From contig NC_061800.1 of the NCBI RefSeq assembly GCF_021462225.1, positions 4,784,501 through 4,848,500 of the forward strand: a DNA stretch of 64,000 bases, read 5' to 3'. Below, piece after piece: positions 23,561-34,151 of this stretch. The notes under the pieces were generated by a model. It saw only the letters and a program-made list of their open reading frames with translations. It ran no database searches and was not told the origin of the DNA. This DNA comes from Girardinichthys multiradiatus (lineage: Eukaryota > Chordata > Actinopteri > Cyprinodontiformes > Goodeidae). Each line of letters opens with the position of its first letter. Within the stretch, counting starts at the first letter, position 1. Both the position numbers and the translations under genes were made by a program.

Positions 23561-23870
23561 CTCCACAGAACACCACCAAGTGAACTCTCTACGGATATAC
23601 CAGCTTAAGACCTGGATCCTGAATCTCATTCCCCCTGACGACCTGACCATCATAACTCAGTAAGCCGATCTCAGTATCAAAATAACTATTTGCTCTTAGT
23701 TTAATTTTTGCCTCCGTTACTCGTACTCATCCATTCTCTTCACTTCTCTCCTTACAGTGAGATATTTCGTCCGTTCCGTTCCTTACTATATCTTCAATAA
23801 ACAATCTTTATTTTACTTCCTCCTCCTCAGTGTTCTCTGTATGTGTGTCTGAGCTATTTCAAACATAATG
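23561..23870 (+). repeat. Possible Gypsy 3' end or LTR piece
   Basis: Follows the truncated RT directly and contains an AATAAACAATC polyadenylation-type element near 23,797-23,807, then a T/C-rich stretch. It could be the element's own LTR after an internal deletion. No paired LTR was found. Confidence 0.35.
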
Positions 23871-24479
23871 ACACTAAGTAGGTTAGTCTTAAAATGGAAT
23901 TTAGGATCATATGTTCATACCGGGCAGATTACGCCCAATTGTAGGTAATTAGCAACTGCTATTATTATCATTAAAGCAGGCCACATTATAGCTTAATCGA
24001 ATAGATCTTAGTCAAAAATATTTAATCATGATGAAGAACAATGTACTGGTTTAGCACAATTAGAAAACTTTTTACTTAAAAGCAGTTTCCATTTATTACC
24101 CAACACATGTCTTAAAAATCAACCTATGCAGAGGTGAACACATAACCAAAAATGACCTGCAAGGTCCTATTAATACTTTCATTCATGACATGTGCGTAAC
24201 TAATTTCACTTAATCAATCTGTCATTAACTTATCTGATACAGCATTCATACCATTAAATCAAGTATTCAGATTCCTTTAATATCAACATTATTCTTTAAG
24301 TCAACAAAATCACTGTAAAGGATATCTGGTCAGACGGCAGCCCCCCTTTTCACTTATGGGTTATCCTCTGGCAATCCTGTGAGCCTGATCACGGCCCCCT
24401 CTTTCTTATACCTTGATTTGAGGGGCCCAACCCCTTAACCATCAGCATCTGGTAGGCGTTTGGCACTCCCAATCCCCCC

Positions 24480-24880
24480 GAGTCTGTGGAGCCCATGGTT
24501 GTAGTCATGCACCTAAGGATGAGAGCTCAAATACACGTTGCGCAACAGCATGCACAACCTACGATTACCACAAGAGTCAATGAGTTTAATATACTCACCA
24601 GAAGGTTTCCCTATTTTCCAAACCACGTCTCAAACATGTTTGTGAATTCATCGATTCCTGAGTGCGATTTTAATTCAATGGATAGTGATTGCAATTCTTT
24701 TAGGGCCTTCGTCAGAGATCCATCAGGTGCTGTAATTGTTGGGAATAAAATAACAACAAGCCTTTCCAAAAACACCACACAACAGTTCTTCTTTTGCAAG
24801 GATCATATCCAAAGCTATTCTAATTTGACAAGAAATAATTTCAACATCCTGTTTACACAGCCTTCAGCTGTCTCTCCTGT
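24480..24880 (-). pseudogene. env: Retroviral env transmembrane remnant
   Basis: In minus sense there is QIRIALDMILAKEELLC followed by the C-x6-CC motif, then in another frame APDGSLTKALKEL and KSHSGIDEF. These are the counterparts of the ERV-1/ERV-2 transmembrane ectodomain. Identity is clear though decayed, with a frameshift near 24,730. No surface subunit was found to its right. It probably belongs to the provirus whose LTR is at 21,912-22,425, with the Gypsy fragment inserted between. Confidence 0.75.
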
Positions 24881-24908
24881 TTTGCAGTGGTGTCATTTAA
24901 AATATTAG

Positions 24909-27900
24909 AATCGGTTCTAGCAGGAAGCAGTTTGTATTCTAGCAGACATATCAAATTCAAAAACACATTTTCTGAAAGGTTCCCCCTGACAAAGTAGGCC
25001 AATCAGTGTCAGGGCATTCTGGATGGAGAGGGAAACCAAGGCACAGCTTTCCTGTCCAGTCAATAGCAATTATTATTAATTATTAAAGCAATTATTCCCC
25101 ATAAATCAGTTCTGTTCAGCAGCAAGTAAAGGTTCAAGGCCTTGTATCAAGTTAATTTACAATCTAAGTTGCAAACAACATCATCTATAAATAAATAACT
25201 CAGAAGCACATAAGAAGTTATAAATAGTTGAACACTCATTCAACCCTTCATGCAAATTATTCCACAATTTCCCAGATTCACAGAAGTACACATTTGTTTG
25301 TTGATTATTCACACAGTTTTACTTTAGAAATCCTTCTCCTCTCTGTGTTTTTTGATTTTGTGAAATTTACCAGGACATACTCCTTCAAGCTTTAACCCAA
25401 CAAATAGAATTTTTATTGTTTATTTCTTTATCACGTTCCTTCTGTTGAAGTAACCCAGCCCACTCAAAATTTATGAAACAGGTTCCACATAATTGTATTT
25501 TGTTAGTTGAAAGCAAAAAGATGAGTTAATCTTACCGTTTGACCTTATGGTTACTGGAATAAATTAATTTAGTTTCACAAGCACATTTTTGATGTGTTAG
25601 CTGGAAATGAAATGTTAAGTCAAAAGATATCCAAGTTCATATGTTCTTCCTGAGGTGCTTTCTGATTTCTCTCAGGTCTCTTTCGGATGAATGCTCTACC
25701 TTCCTGCAATATGATCTGCTTACCTTAGTTTTGCCCTCATCCAGAGCTTGTTTCTCCCGTTAATTTTTGAATTCATCCCCAGAACAAATTATTTGTATCA
25801 TTTACCATGAAGGTGTCCAGTGTTTTGGACAAACTACTTTTCAAGCACGTTGATAATTTGATTATATCTACCTAAATTAGACCTTTAGGGTCCTTCCCCG
25901 TAACCTCTACCCCCAATACTAGATAAAAGTAATTTGCATATTTTCTACAGCCTTAATCATACCATTATTTAGTTATTTATTCCTGTTAAACCTTTGATCA
26001 CTATAACCAGTCATTTTTTCCCCAATATATCCATTTTCATTTTTCCATCCTATGATTATTATTATTTCTTTTGTTTTTTCTGAAGTCTAAAGGTTAGTCA
26101 GACAAACATTTGAGACAAACATTAAAACAGAAATTTTGACAAACACTTAAGACACACAACACATGCCGGCTTCAGCCACCCCTCTCAAGGGAGATTTGCT
26201 GCCAAATCTTTCACTATCAAGTTATTCAACCAGAACCCTATGGCAGAATGACAGGTTCTATTTGGTTCTCTTCCCATCCCAAACAGAAGTTAGATCCAAT
26301 TTCACCTCAAAAAAAATGTATAAGAACTGTAAGTTTTCACCCTCTGAAACTAAAACCCAGAAAATCTTTTCAACTTGCGAGCATCTGAACACATATAGGG
26401 AACACTGACATTAGAGAAAAACTAATGAAAAACAAACCTGGTGCACTGTAAAATGTTCATTAGTTGTCTGAACACAACTATGAATCAAAACCCAAAACAA
26501 ATAATGAGCTCACAGAAACTAAAACATACCATTTGATCTATGAACCTTTCACTCATGTGGCCCATATCATTCATCATTCATACCTTGGGCCTTCATTCAT
26601 TCCTCTCACATCCTTCTCAACCACACGTTTTCAACCCTCAAACCCAATCTTTCGATTCCTATTGTTCCTGAACCCCAGAGATCTTCTGTCCTAAGTAATA
26701 ATGTGTCAATAGACCCATTTGTCGGGCTGGTCCCATCCACCTTTTCAGGCCTTCCTCACCTAGGAGGAAAATAAATGTTTAGGGTTATCACTCACATCAT
26801 CAGGCAAATATAGTGGGACGACTCTTCATCAACCTTTCCAGAGAAATCATTAGTATTGTGACCAGCAATGCCTGAAAATAATTTGATCATACAGCCATCC
26901 CAGTACAACAAATTAACACGAACAAGAAATCACAAACTCGGGTAGTGAAATCAGCATTTTTCTTTCTTTCACCATCTTCACTTTACAACACACAATCATA
27001 TTGGTACATTGTTATTTCCATTATTATTTTATACAAAGAAGACAAAAATAAACAACATTGCAGTCTTGCTGTGTACCAGCTTATTAAAGAATAAAAGAAG
27101 ATAAAAAGCAAATAGGTTAGCTATAAACAGAATCATTTCGTTCAGAAAAAGGAAAGGATAGCCCACCTTTGTAGCACCTGGTGGTCTGACACAAAAACTA
27201 TGGATACTTGGCCTCTTGTTACCCTTTTTGCAGCATCAAGTAATGAAAGTTGAAAAATTAATTTGTACTTCTGCCTACCACAATGAACCTATTTATGCAT
27301 AATTAATGGCTGTGCCATCTAAACATTATTAGTTAAGTTTTCAGTCCAACTTTCCTTTCATTTTCTTATCCATCCTTCTATTCTTACCTCTGTTATTTGA
27401 TTTTGCATCACTGCAATGCCCCTCCTTTTGCACAGCATCCTGCATGCCTTGTTGCTGGAAAGTGCTATATAAATAAATTTAACTTGACATAAATCGGTAT
27501 GTATAATTCGCCTGGCCATTTTATTGTTTTTAATTCCATCATTTAAATCAACTGTATCATTTGATGCAACTACTACATTTGGTGAAAATCAAGTTTTAAT
27601 ATATATGACATTAATTTTAATCTTGTCAGAAGGGAATGGTAGATTTATTCTGTTCAAGTTATATAAAGTTAACACCCTTTTTCCTCCTATTGTAAGTCTT
27701 AAATGAGTGAAAGTTTTTCCAAGTTTAATCACTGCAATTAATTGTTGTAAAGTTTTTGACAAATCATCCTTTGGAGTCTGATAAAATCTGAGTCTAACTG
27801 GTTAAGTTAAAATCCTAAATTTAATATTATTTGGAAGCCTGTTGCCTTAAAATTGTCACATTATCGTTCTGTAGAATGTTTTTCCCTTTCAGCTCATAAA

Positions 27901-28502
27901 AGAGTTTTCCACAACTGGTGCTGCCAATCCTAGAACACCTGATATTATTTATGGCCATGCCACAGAAACTAATCTTCATCCCCTCAAACTTTGAAATACT
28001 CCGTATTTAGAAATACTTAATCCAATTTAGTTCACAATATGGCGTGAGAAATACTGATCAGTTATCTTTTTGTGTTTTACACCAAGAATTATGAAAAATT
28101 AGACGTTTTGCATTTCAGTTTAAAGCTTCATCAGCTTGAATACTTTGCCTCAGTTACTTAGCTGTATCACTGCAATTCATATTTACTTTATTGTAAAACA
28201 TCTTGCTCTTGCTTTCAGTAAGAATAAAGGTTCATTTATTCTGGACTTAATCCTCACAGAGATGTGCACAGGAACTCTGCATCTGTATGTGTTGTCTTAT
28301 TTTGTGTCTTGATGTTAAGTGTATGTGTCATGCAGTTGCTATGCTGGTGGTTGTGAGAGTGTATGTGTCCTTGAGAATGTTGTGGGTATTTCTGTGTGAT
28401 TTTTTTCATATTTGGTTGATTTGTTTTACTGTTGTTTATCTTCTGTTCTGCAAGGACCCTGTCAAAAATGAGATGGTGCATCTCAAGGGGTTACCCTTGA
28501 AA
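24909..28502. other. Gene-poor stretch
   Basis: About 3.6 kb of AT-rich sequence. Apart from a LINE-like tail at about 27,445-27,487 I recognise nothing. The open frames at 26,163, 26,464, 27,524 and 28,254-28,526 have no motifs and low-complexity composition. Confidence 0.4.
27445..27487 (+). repeat. L2-like retroposon tail
   Basis: GGAAAGTGCTATATAAATAA and TTTAACTTGAC, a short 3' tail similar in kind to the CGCTATATAAATAAA tails at 18.8 and 19.7 kb. The AAAGTGCT here is part of that tail and not a miR-430 site. Confidence 0.55.
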
Positions 28503-28504
28503 TA

Positions 28505-30115
28505 CAGGTCCTTCTCAAAATATTAGCATATTGTGATGAAGTTCATTATTTTCCATAATGTCATGATGAAAATTTAACATTCATATATTTTAGATTCATT
28601 GCACACTAACTGAAATATTTCAGGTCTTTTATTGTCTTAATACGGATGATTGTGGCATACAGCTCATGAAAACCCAAAATTCCTATCTCACAAAATTAGC
28701 ATATTTCATCTGACCAATAAAAGAAAAGTGTTTTTAATACAAAAAAACGTCAACCTTCAAATAATCATGTACAGTTATGCACTCAATACTTGGTCGGGAA
28801 TCCTTTGGCAGAAATGACTGCTTCAATGCGGCGTGGCATAGAGGCAATCAGCCTGTGGCACTGCTGAGGTCTTATGGAGACCCAGGATGCTTTGATAGCG
28901 GCCTTTAGCTCATCCAGAGTGTTGGGTCTTGAGTCTCTCAATGTTCTCTTCACAATATCCCACAGATTCTCTATGGGGTTCAGGTCAGGAGAGTTGGCAG
29001 GCCAATTGAGCACAGTGATACCATGGTCAGTAAACCATTTACCAGTGGTTTTGGCACTGTGAGCAGGTGCCAGGTCGTGCTGAAAAATGAAATCTTCATC
29101 TCCATAAAGCTTTTCAGCAGATGGAAGCATGAAGTGCTCCAAAATCTCCTGATAGCTAGCTGCATTGACCCTGCCCTTGATAAAACACAGTGGACCAACA
29201 CCAGCAGCTGACACGGCACCCCAGACCATCACTGACTGTGGGTACTTGACACTGGACTTCTGGCATTTTGGCATTTCCTTCTCCCCAGTCTTCCTCCAGA
29301 CTCTGACACCTTGATTTCTGAATAACATGCAGAATTTGCTTTCATCCGAAAAAAGTACTTTGGACCACTGAGCAACAGTCCAGTGCTGCTTCTCTGTAGT
29401 CCAGGTCAGGTGCTTCTGCCGCTGTTTCTGGTTCAAAAGTGGCTTGACCTGGGGAATGCGGCACCTGTAGCCCATTTCCTGCACACGCCTGTGCACGGTG
29501 GCTCTGGATGTTTCTACTCCAGACTCAGTCCACTGATTCCGCAGGTCTCCCAAGGTCTGGAATCGGCCCTTTTCCACAATCTTCCTCAGGGTCTGGTCAC
29601 CTCTTCTCGTTGTGCAGCGTTTTCTGCCACACTTTTTCCTTCCCACAGACTTCCCACTGAGGTGCCTTGATACAGCACTCTGGGAACAGCCTATTTGTTC
29701 AGAAATTTCTTTCTGTGTCTTACCCTCTTGCTTGAGGGTGTCAATAGTGGCCTTCTGGACAGCAGTCAGGTCGGCAGTCTTACCCATGATTGGGGTTTTG
29801 AGTGATGAACCAGGCTGGGAGTTTTAAAGGCCTCAGGAATCTTTTGCAGGTGTTTAGAGTTAACTCGTTGATTCAGATGATTAGGTTCATAGCTCGTTTA
29901 GAGACCCTTTTAATGATATGCTAATTTTGTGAGATAGGAATTTTGGGTTTTCATGAGCTGTATGCCAAAATCATCCGTATTAAGACAATAAAAGACCTGA
30001 AATATTTCAGTTAATGTGCAATGAATCTAAAATATATGAATGCTAAATTTTCATCATGACATTATGGAAAATAATTAACTTTATCACAATATGCTAATAT
30101 TTTGAGAAGGACCTG
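28505..30115 (-). mobile_element. Tc1-like DNA transposon, copy 2 (transposase intact)
   Basis: A complete element of 1,611 bp with TA duplications at 28,503-28,504 and 30,116-30,117 and terminal inverted repeats of about 200 bp. Both ends begin CAGGTCCTTCTCAAAATATT when read inward. By eye it differs from copy 1 at only a few per cent of positions. This family, recognised by the TTAGCATATTGTGATAAAG end, is widespread in fishes and other aquatic vertebrates. Confidence 0.96.
28783..29787 (-). CDS. Tc1-family transposase, 334 residues
   Basis: Catalyses excision and TA-targeted insertion of the element. It has a true ATG at 29,785-29,787 and a full length typical for the family. Residues 1-50 form the first helix-turn-helix (KEISEQIGCSQSAVSRHLSG). 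An Arg-rich linker follows, then the second DNA-binding region to about residue 110. The catalytic triad is Asp148 (FSDESKF), Asp238 (FQHDLAPAH) and Glu273 (DLNPIENLWD), with 34 residues between the last two, which is the DD34E signature. No stop or frameshift. Whether it is active depends on substitutions I cannot judge by eye. Confidence 0.95.
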   Translation of the reverse strand: MGKTADLTAVQKATIDTLKQEGKTQKEISEQIGCSQSAVSRHLSGKSVGRKKCGRKRCTTRRGDQTLRKIVEKGRFQTLGDLRNQWTESGVETSRATVHRRVQEMGYRCRIPQVKPLLNQKQRQKHLTWTTEKQHWTVAQWSKVLFSDESKFCMLFRNQGVRVWRKTGEKEMPKCQKSSVKYPQSVMVWGAVSAAGVGPLCFIKGRVNAASYQEILEHFMLPSAEKLYGDEDFIFQHDLAPAHSAKTTGKWFTDHGITVLNWPANSPDLNPIENLWDIVKRTLRDSRPNTLDELKAAIKASWVSIRPQQCHRLIASMPRRIEAVISAKGFPTKY

Positions 30116-30117
30116 TA

Positions 30118-30659
30118 ATCAGTTGTCAGTGCTGCCAATTATACTTTTTATTTCTTTCCATACATAATTTGTGCCATGATAGGGTTAAATAAAGTCAAAA
30201 TCAGGTCGAAGGACATTGGGTCTGCCCAGCAAATGTTTCTGTTTGGCTATGATAAAGCTGCTCTCTTGTAATCATCTGGTTCCATAACAATGTTTGTGGT
30301 ATTCATCAGCAAGATTATAACGGCTCTGAATGTTCTATTCTAATCTAGCTTTATTTAGATCTATCTATATTTTCTAATGCAGTAAGTCCTTATTATATTT
30401 AAGAGTGGGGTCACTAGTTTGTATTAGTTGTTATTATTCTAATAATGCGAATTGCTAATTGCATTAGTTCTAATGCTTATTTTAATCTCTTTCCATACCT
30501 CGATTGGTCTCTTTTTATGTGTAGTGTAGGCATCAAAAAGGGTCATTTAATTGTGAATGTAAGTATTAAATCTGAACCACAGATACCATTTTTTAAAATC
30601 TGGTTCACTTACATTTAACTGTAACTGAGTCTTGTGGAAAAACTTATCCGTTTAGAAGG
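30118..30659. other. No gene recognised
   Basis: AT-rich sequence between the Tc1 copy and the inverted-repeat unit. Nothing recognised. Confidence 0.4.
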
Positions 30660-31340
30660 CTTAATGAAATTGATGAACACAGAAATGAAGGGCATGTTAT
30701 GTCTTATAATCTTAGTTTGTCTTACCCAGTTTTATAAACAAACCGTACAGTTTCAGTCAGCTATAAATTACACTTTATATTTATTTCAAGTAACTAAAGT
30801 TTGTTTCAGTTAACTCAAGTTTTCTCCATTTCAGTCCAGTCCAGGAATTCTGTCAAGGTGCATTTCATCTTGTGTTAAATTTTAGTCTAATTTGATCATT
30901 CTTACTGGAAAAAGTCAAACCATCTATTAAAATTATGTTTTGAGGGGAGAGATTGTACCTTTCTGGCACTTCCTTTTCGTGTTATCATAAAGAACCTAAT
31001 ATTATTATGGTACTGCTGGATTAGACCTGCTCTTGTAGTCTCTAATTATTATTGTGATACCTTATTTAATAAATATTTAATAAATTTAATAAATAACACT
31101 GAGCGTCAGATAGTTTTAAATGTTTTTACCTTTCAAGCAGGCGGTCCATGGTCAGGACTGCCTCTCCAGACATAAAAACTCAAAATTCCCATTAGTTTCA
31201 TATCAGAAAACAATTTAAATTAAATGTATCCTGGCACATATACCCTAATTTATTACATAACATGAAACAGACATTCATTTCACAAAAACAGACAGACAAA
31301 ATGGACGAACATTGGCCACATGAAAAGTTTGATTACCCTG
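30660..31340 (+). repeat. Dispersed repeat, inverted relative to copies at 38.7 and 45.0 kb
   Basis: The segment from TGAACACAGAAATGAAGGGC to TTGGCCACATGAAAAG matches, as reverse complement, 38,665-39,070 and 44,990-45,400 inside ERV-2. The present copy has about 180-240 extra bases between about 31,014 and 31,195. It has no coding potential that I can see. It could be a non-autonomous transposon or host sequence captured in ERV-2. Confidence 0.7.
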
Positions 31341-31589
31341 TAAATACAGCATTTTAGAGTGGATCCACTTTGTGTCACTTAATAAAATTATTTCTTACCC
31401 TTTTCTGGTGAGTCGACAATTATTTCCGGGACCCAAACAAGCTCCATCAAACTGTTGTCTTAACTAGTTAAAGCGTCTTTGTGGTTGAAACTTGCTAATA
31501 TATTTCTCCTCCCTGTCTCCAAGCATTGCTCCTACAGAACAAGCAGCTCATTTTCTAGTGACGTCTCAGACATTGTCTCACTTCAAAAA
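31341..31589. other. Left border of the main array
   Basis: Unique-looking sequence just before the first repeated module. I see no TATA-type P module here. Confidence 0.4.
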
Positions 31590-33199
31590 CACGTTCACGT
31601 TCATGTAATTTTTCTCACTCTAACTTAAGCGTAGTCTTAACTAGACTTTAAAAGTGCTACTTGTGGAGCCGTTGAAATAGGGAAAAATCTGCTGTTATTA
31701 TGTAAGCAGTAATTTTAATGGAATCCCTCTTAGAAGCACACCAACAAGGCACCAGAAGTTGTTGGGGTAGTCTCATTGTATTCAACTCAGTAGGGAAAGT
31801 GTTTGTTTGAAAAATCATGCTTTGATTTCTTCAGCACATTAAACTGTCTTAACTAATAATTGTTACTCTCTGCAGCATGATGTTTTGGTATTCATTCTAA
31901 TTAAGAAGAGCACCTACCTGAAGAGTATAATACATGCAGGTTACCTCAAATGGAATCACTGATGTTTGGTGATGTCATAAGAGCTTCTCTTTGGGGTTGT
32001 CTTGGTTGTAAGTTTATCATCAACAGGAAACAATTTCAAATATCCATCAGAAAGCAATAAGATGATATTGACACTGGCACTGACTTGGTTTCTTTATACA
32101 ATAAGTGCTAATTGTTGGGGTAGTCTCATTGTATTTAGCTCAGTAGGGAATCTTATGACAGACTTTATTGAATAGTTGAAGAACTCATTCAAATGTAATT
32201 TCTGTCACTCTAACTTAAGCGTAGTCTTGACTAGACTTTAAAAGTGCTACTTGTGGAGCCGTTGAAATAGGGAAAAATCTGCTGTTATTATGTAAGCAGT
32301 AATTTTAATGGAATCCCTCTTAGAAGCACACAAACAAGGCACCAGAAGTTGTTGGGGTAGTCTCATTGTATTCAACTCAGTAGGGAAAGTGTTTGTTTGA
32401 AAAATCATGCTTTGATTTCTTCAGCACATTAAACTGTCTTAACTAATAATTGTTACTCTCTGCAGCATGATGTTTTGGTATTCATTCTAATTAAGAAGAG
32501 CACCTACCTGAAGAGTATAATACATGCAGGTTACCTCAAATGGAATCACTGATGTTTGGTGATGTCATAAGTGCTTCTCTTTGGGGTTGTCTTGGTTGTA
32601 AGTTTATCATCAACAGGAAACAATTTCAAACATCCATCAGAAAGCAATAAGATGACATTAACACTGGCACTGACTTGGTTTTTTTATACAATAAGTGCTA
32701 ATTGTTGGGGTAGTCTTATTGTATTCAACTCAGTAGGGAATCTTATGACAGACTTTATTGAATAGTTGAAGAACTCATTCAAATGTAATTTCTGTCACTC
32801 TAACTTAAGCGTAGTCTTGACTAGACTTTAAAAGTGCTACTTGTGGAGCCGTTGAAATAGGGAAAAATCTGCTGTGATTATGTAAGCAGTAATTTTAATG
32901 GAATCCCTCTTAGAAGCACACAAACAAGGCACCAGAAGTCAACACCTACAGTAAATTATCTTAACACTGACACTGAATTGATTTCTGGTATACAGTAAGT
33001 GCTATTTGTTGGGGTAGTCTTGTTGTTGTTTACTTAAAAAATGATGTTTTGATTTCTTAAGCACATTAAACTGTCAATTCTATTACCCTAACTTGAGCAC
33101 TGTCTTGAGCTGACTCAGAAAGTGCTCCATTTTAGGGTAATTAAAATTTGACAATATCTTCTGTGACTATTAAAGAGGTGATTTTGTCACGGTCACTCT
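31590..33199 (+). ncRNA. mir430: miR-430 hairpins of the irregular left part of block 1
   Basis: Mature-like starts: 31,651 (d3), 31,978 (c1 with TAAGAGC), 32,102 (b4), 32,241 (d3), 32,568 (c1), 32,692 (b4), 32,831 (d3), 32,996 (b1) and 33,119 (d1). The b4 type reads TAAGTGCTAATTGTTGGGGT, and its 5' arm CATTAACACTGGCACTGAC pairs with it. The d3 sites (AAAGTGCTACTTGTGGAGCC) have the seed but I see only a weak hairpin around them. At 31,751-31,785 and 32,341-32,375 a b hairpin has lost about 67 bp, including its 5' arm and seed. Units of about 590 bp repeat here instead of 952. Confidence 0.85.
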
Positions 33200-33264
33200 T
33201 GGACCACCTCAAAAGATGCATTCATGGGATTTTAATATCCAAGTGCTTCTCTTTGAGGTTGTCT
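33200..33264 (+). ncRNA. mir430: pre-miR-430, c2 type
   Basis: The 3' arm CAAGTGCTTCTCTTTGAGGT (mature start about 33,240) pairs with the 5' arm ACCACCTCAAAAGATGCA; CCTCAAA/TTTGAGG is a perfect block. The loop lies in the ATGGGATTTTAATAT stretch. The seed AAGUGCU is intact. Close to miR-430c except GAGG for GGGG. Confidence 0.9.
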
Positions 33265-33321
33265 TTTTTGTGACATTATCATCAACAAGAAAACACAGCA
33301 AACATTCATTAGAAGGTCAAA

Positions 33322-33390
33322 AGATTACCTTAACGCAGGCACTGATGTCATTTCTCTGTACAGTAAGTGTTAATTGTTGGGGTAGTTTTG
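33322..33390 (+). ncRNA. mir430: pre-miR-430, b2 type (altered seed)
   Basis: The 3' arm TAAGTGTTAATTGTTGGGGT starts at 33,364. The 5' arm is ACCTTAACGCAGGCACTGA. The hairpin is well paired, but positions 2-8 read AAGUGUU, one change from the family seed. The change is shared by every b2 copy I checked. Confidence 0.85.
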
Positions 33391-33459
33391 TTGAATTTTA
33401 CTCAATATGGGATTTCTTGACAGACTTTTAAAACAAGTTTAAAAACACACTGAAATACA

Positions 33460-33530
33460 ATTTCTGATACCCTGGCTTGAGCACAGTCTTGACTTCACTT
33501 GGAAAGTGCTACTTGTGGAGCTGCAGAAAT
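33460..33530 (+). ncRNA. mir430: miR-430-like hairpin, d2 type
   Basis: AAAGTGCTACTTGTGGAGCT starts at 33,503 with the full seed. Pairing includes TTCTG/CAGAA at the base and GAGCAC/GTGCT near the loop; the middle is poorly paired. It could be a functional precursor or a decaying one. Confidence 0.6.
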
Positions 33531-33616
33531 AAGACAAAATCTACTAAGATCATAAAAAGTCATTGCATTGCAGTCCCTCTTAGAAGAGCACAAATGAGGC
33601 ACCAGAAGTTGAAACC

Positions 33617-33684
33617 AAGGTTACCTTAACACTGGCACTGACTTGATTTCTCAATACAGTAAGTGCTATTTGTTAAAGTAGTCT
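33617..33684 (+). ncRNA. mir430: pre-miR-430, b3 type
   Basis: TAAGTGCTATTTGTTAAAGT starts at 33,660, with 5' arm GGTTACCTTAACACTGGCAC. The seed is intact; the GGGG of the usual 3' half is AAAG, which changes base pairing in the lower stem. Confidence 0.85.
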
Positions 33685-33782
33685 TGTTATCTTAACTAAT
33701 AATTGTTATTCTTTGCAGCATGATGTTTTGGTATTTGTTCTATGTTAGAAGAGCCCCTTTCCTGTAGAGTATAATACATGCA

Positions 33783-33846
33783 GGTTACCTCAAATGGAAT
33801 CACTGATGTTTGGTGATGTCATAAGTGCTTCTCTTTGGGGTTGTCT
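33783..33846 (+). ncRNA. mir430: pre-miR-430c-like, c1 type
   Basis: TAAGTGCTTCTCTTTGGGGT starts at 33,822 and agrees with the miR-430c sequence I know over its first 20 bases. The 5' arm ACCTCAAATGGAATCACTGA pairs with it, with GATGTTTGGTGATGT as the loop region. This is the strongest single identification in the array. Confidence 0.95.
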
Positions 33847-33905
33847 TGGTTGTACGTTTATCATCAACAGGAAACAATTTAAAAACATCCATCAGAAAGC
33901 AATAA

Positions 33906-33972
33906 GATGACCTTAACACAGGCACTGACTTGGTTTCTGGTATACAGTAAGTGCTATTTGTTGGGGTAGTCT
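33906..33972 (+). ncRNA. mir430: pre-miR-430, b1 type
   Basis: TAAGTGCTATTTGTTGGGGT starts at 33,948, with 5' arm GACCTTAACACAGGCACTGA. The GGGGTAGTC 3' end pairs with GATGACCTT (with G-U pairs). It has the seed and 3' half typical of miR-430b-type members. Confidence 0.95.
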
Positions 33973-34030
33973 TGTTGTTGTTTACTTAAAAAATGATGTT
34001 TTGATTTCTTAAGCACATTAAACTGTCAAT

Positions 34031-34097
34031 TCTATTACCCTAACTTGAGCACTGTCTTGAGCTGACTCAGAAAGTGCTCCATTTTAGGGTAATTAAA
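34031..34097 (+). ncRNA. mir430: miR-430-like hairpin, d1 type
   Basis: AAAGTGCTCCATTTTAGGGT starts at 34,071. The stem is very strong: ATTACCCTAA pairs perfectly with TTAGGGTAAT, and AGCACT with AGTGCT. The seed is intact. Confidence 0.85.
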
Positions 34098-34151
34098 ATT
34101 TGACAATATCTTCTGTGACTATTAAAGAGGTGATTTTGTCACGGTCACTCT

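Larger units (their letters stand above)
33200..34151 (+). repeat. mir430: Reference 952-bp higher-order unit (U1)
   Basis: Contains seven precursor-type segments, in order c2, b2, d2, b3, c1, b1 and d1, listed separately below. The next unit repeats each of them exactly 952 bp further on. The unit is itself made of related sub-repeats: three times a b-type hairpin with a CTTAAC(A/G)C(A/T)GGCACTGA 5' arm, each separated by a c- or d-type hairpin. This suggests growth from a small ancestral cluster. Confidence 0.95.

Noticed and set aside
24486..24908. A 140-codon plus-strand frame
   Set aside because: The minus strand here carries clear env transmembrane motifs, so the plus frame is a shadow.
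27463..27475. AAAGTGCTATATAAAT as a stray miR-430 site
   Set aside because: No complementary arm is present, and the stretch is a typical LINE/SINE tail.
33364..33372. GTAAGTG splice-donor-like motifs repeated through the array, with TTCTCTGCAG acceptor-like motifs
   Set aside because: The donor-like string is the start of the mature miR-430 sequence (cagTAAGTGCT) and is paired with a 5' arm. I first thought of a tandem-exon gene, but the hairpin pairing explains the pattern better. Real splicing is not excluded.
33216..33431. A 71-codon open frame starting ATGCATTCATGGG, repeated in nearly every 952-bp unit
   Set aside because: It runs across the c2 and b2 hairpins. Its conservation is explained by recent copying of the unit and by constraint on the hairpins. 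The variants lose the frame by one-base changes, and no domain is visible.
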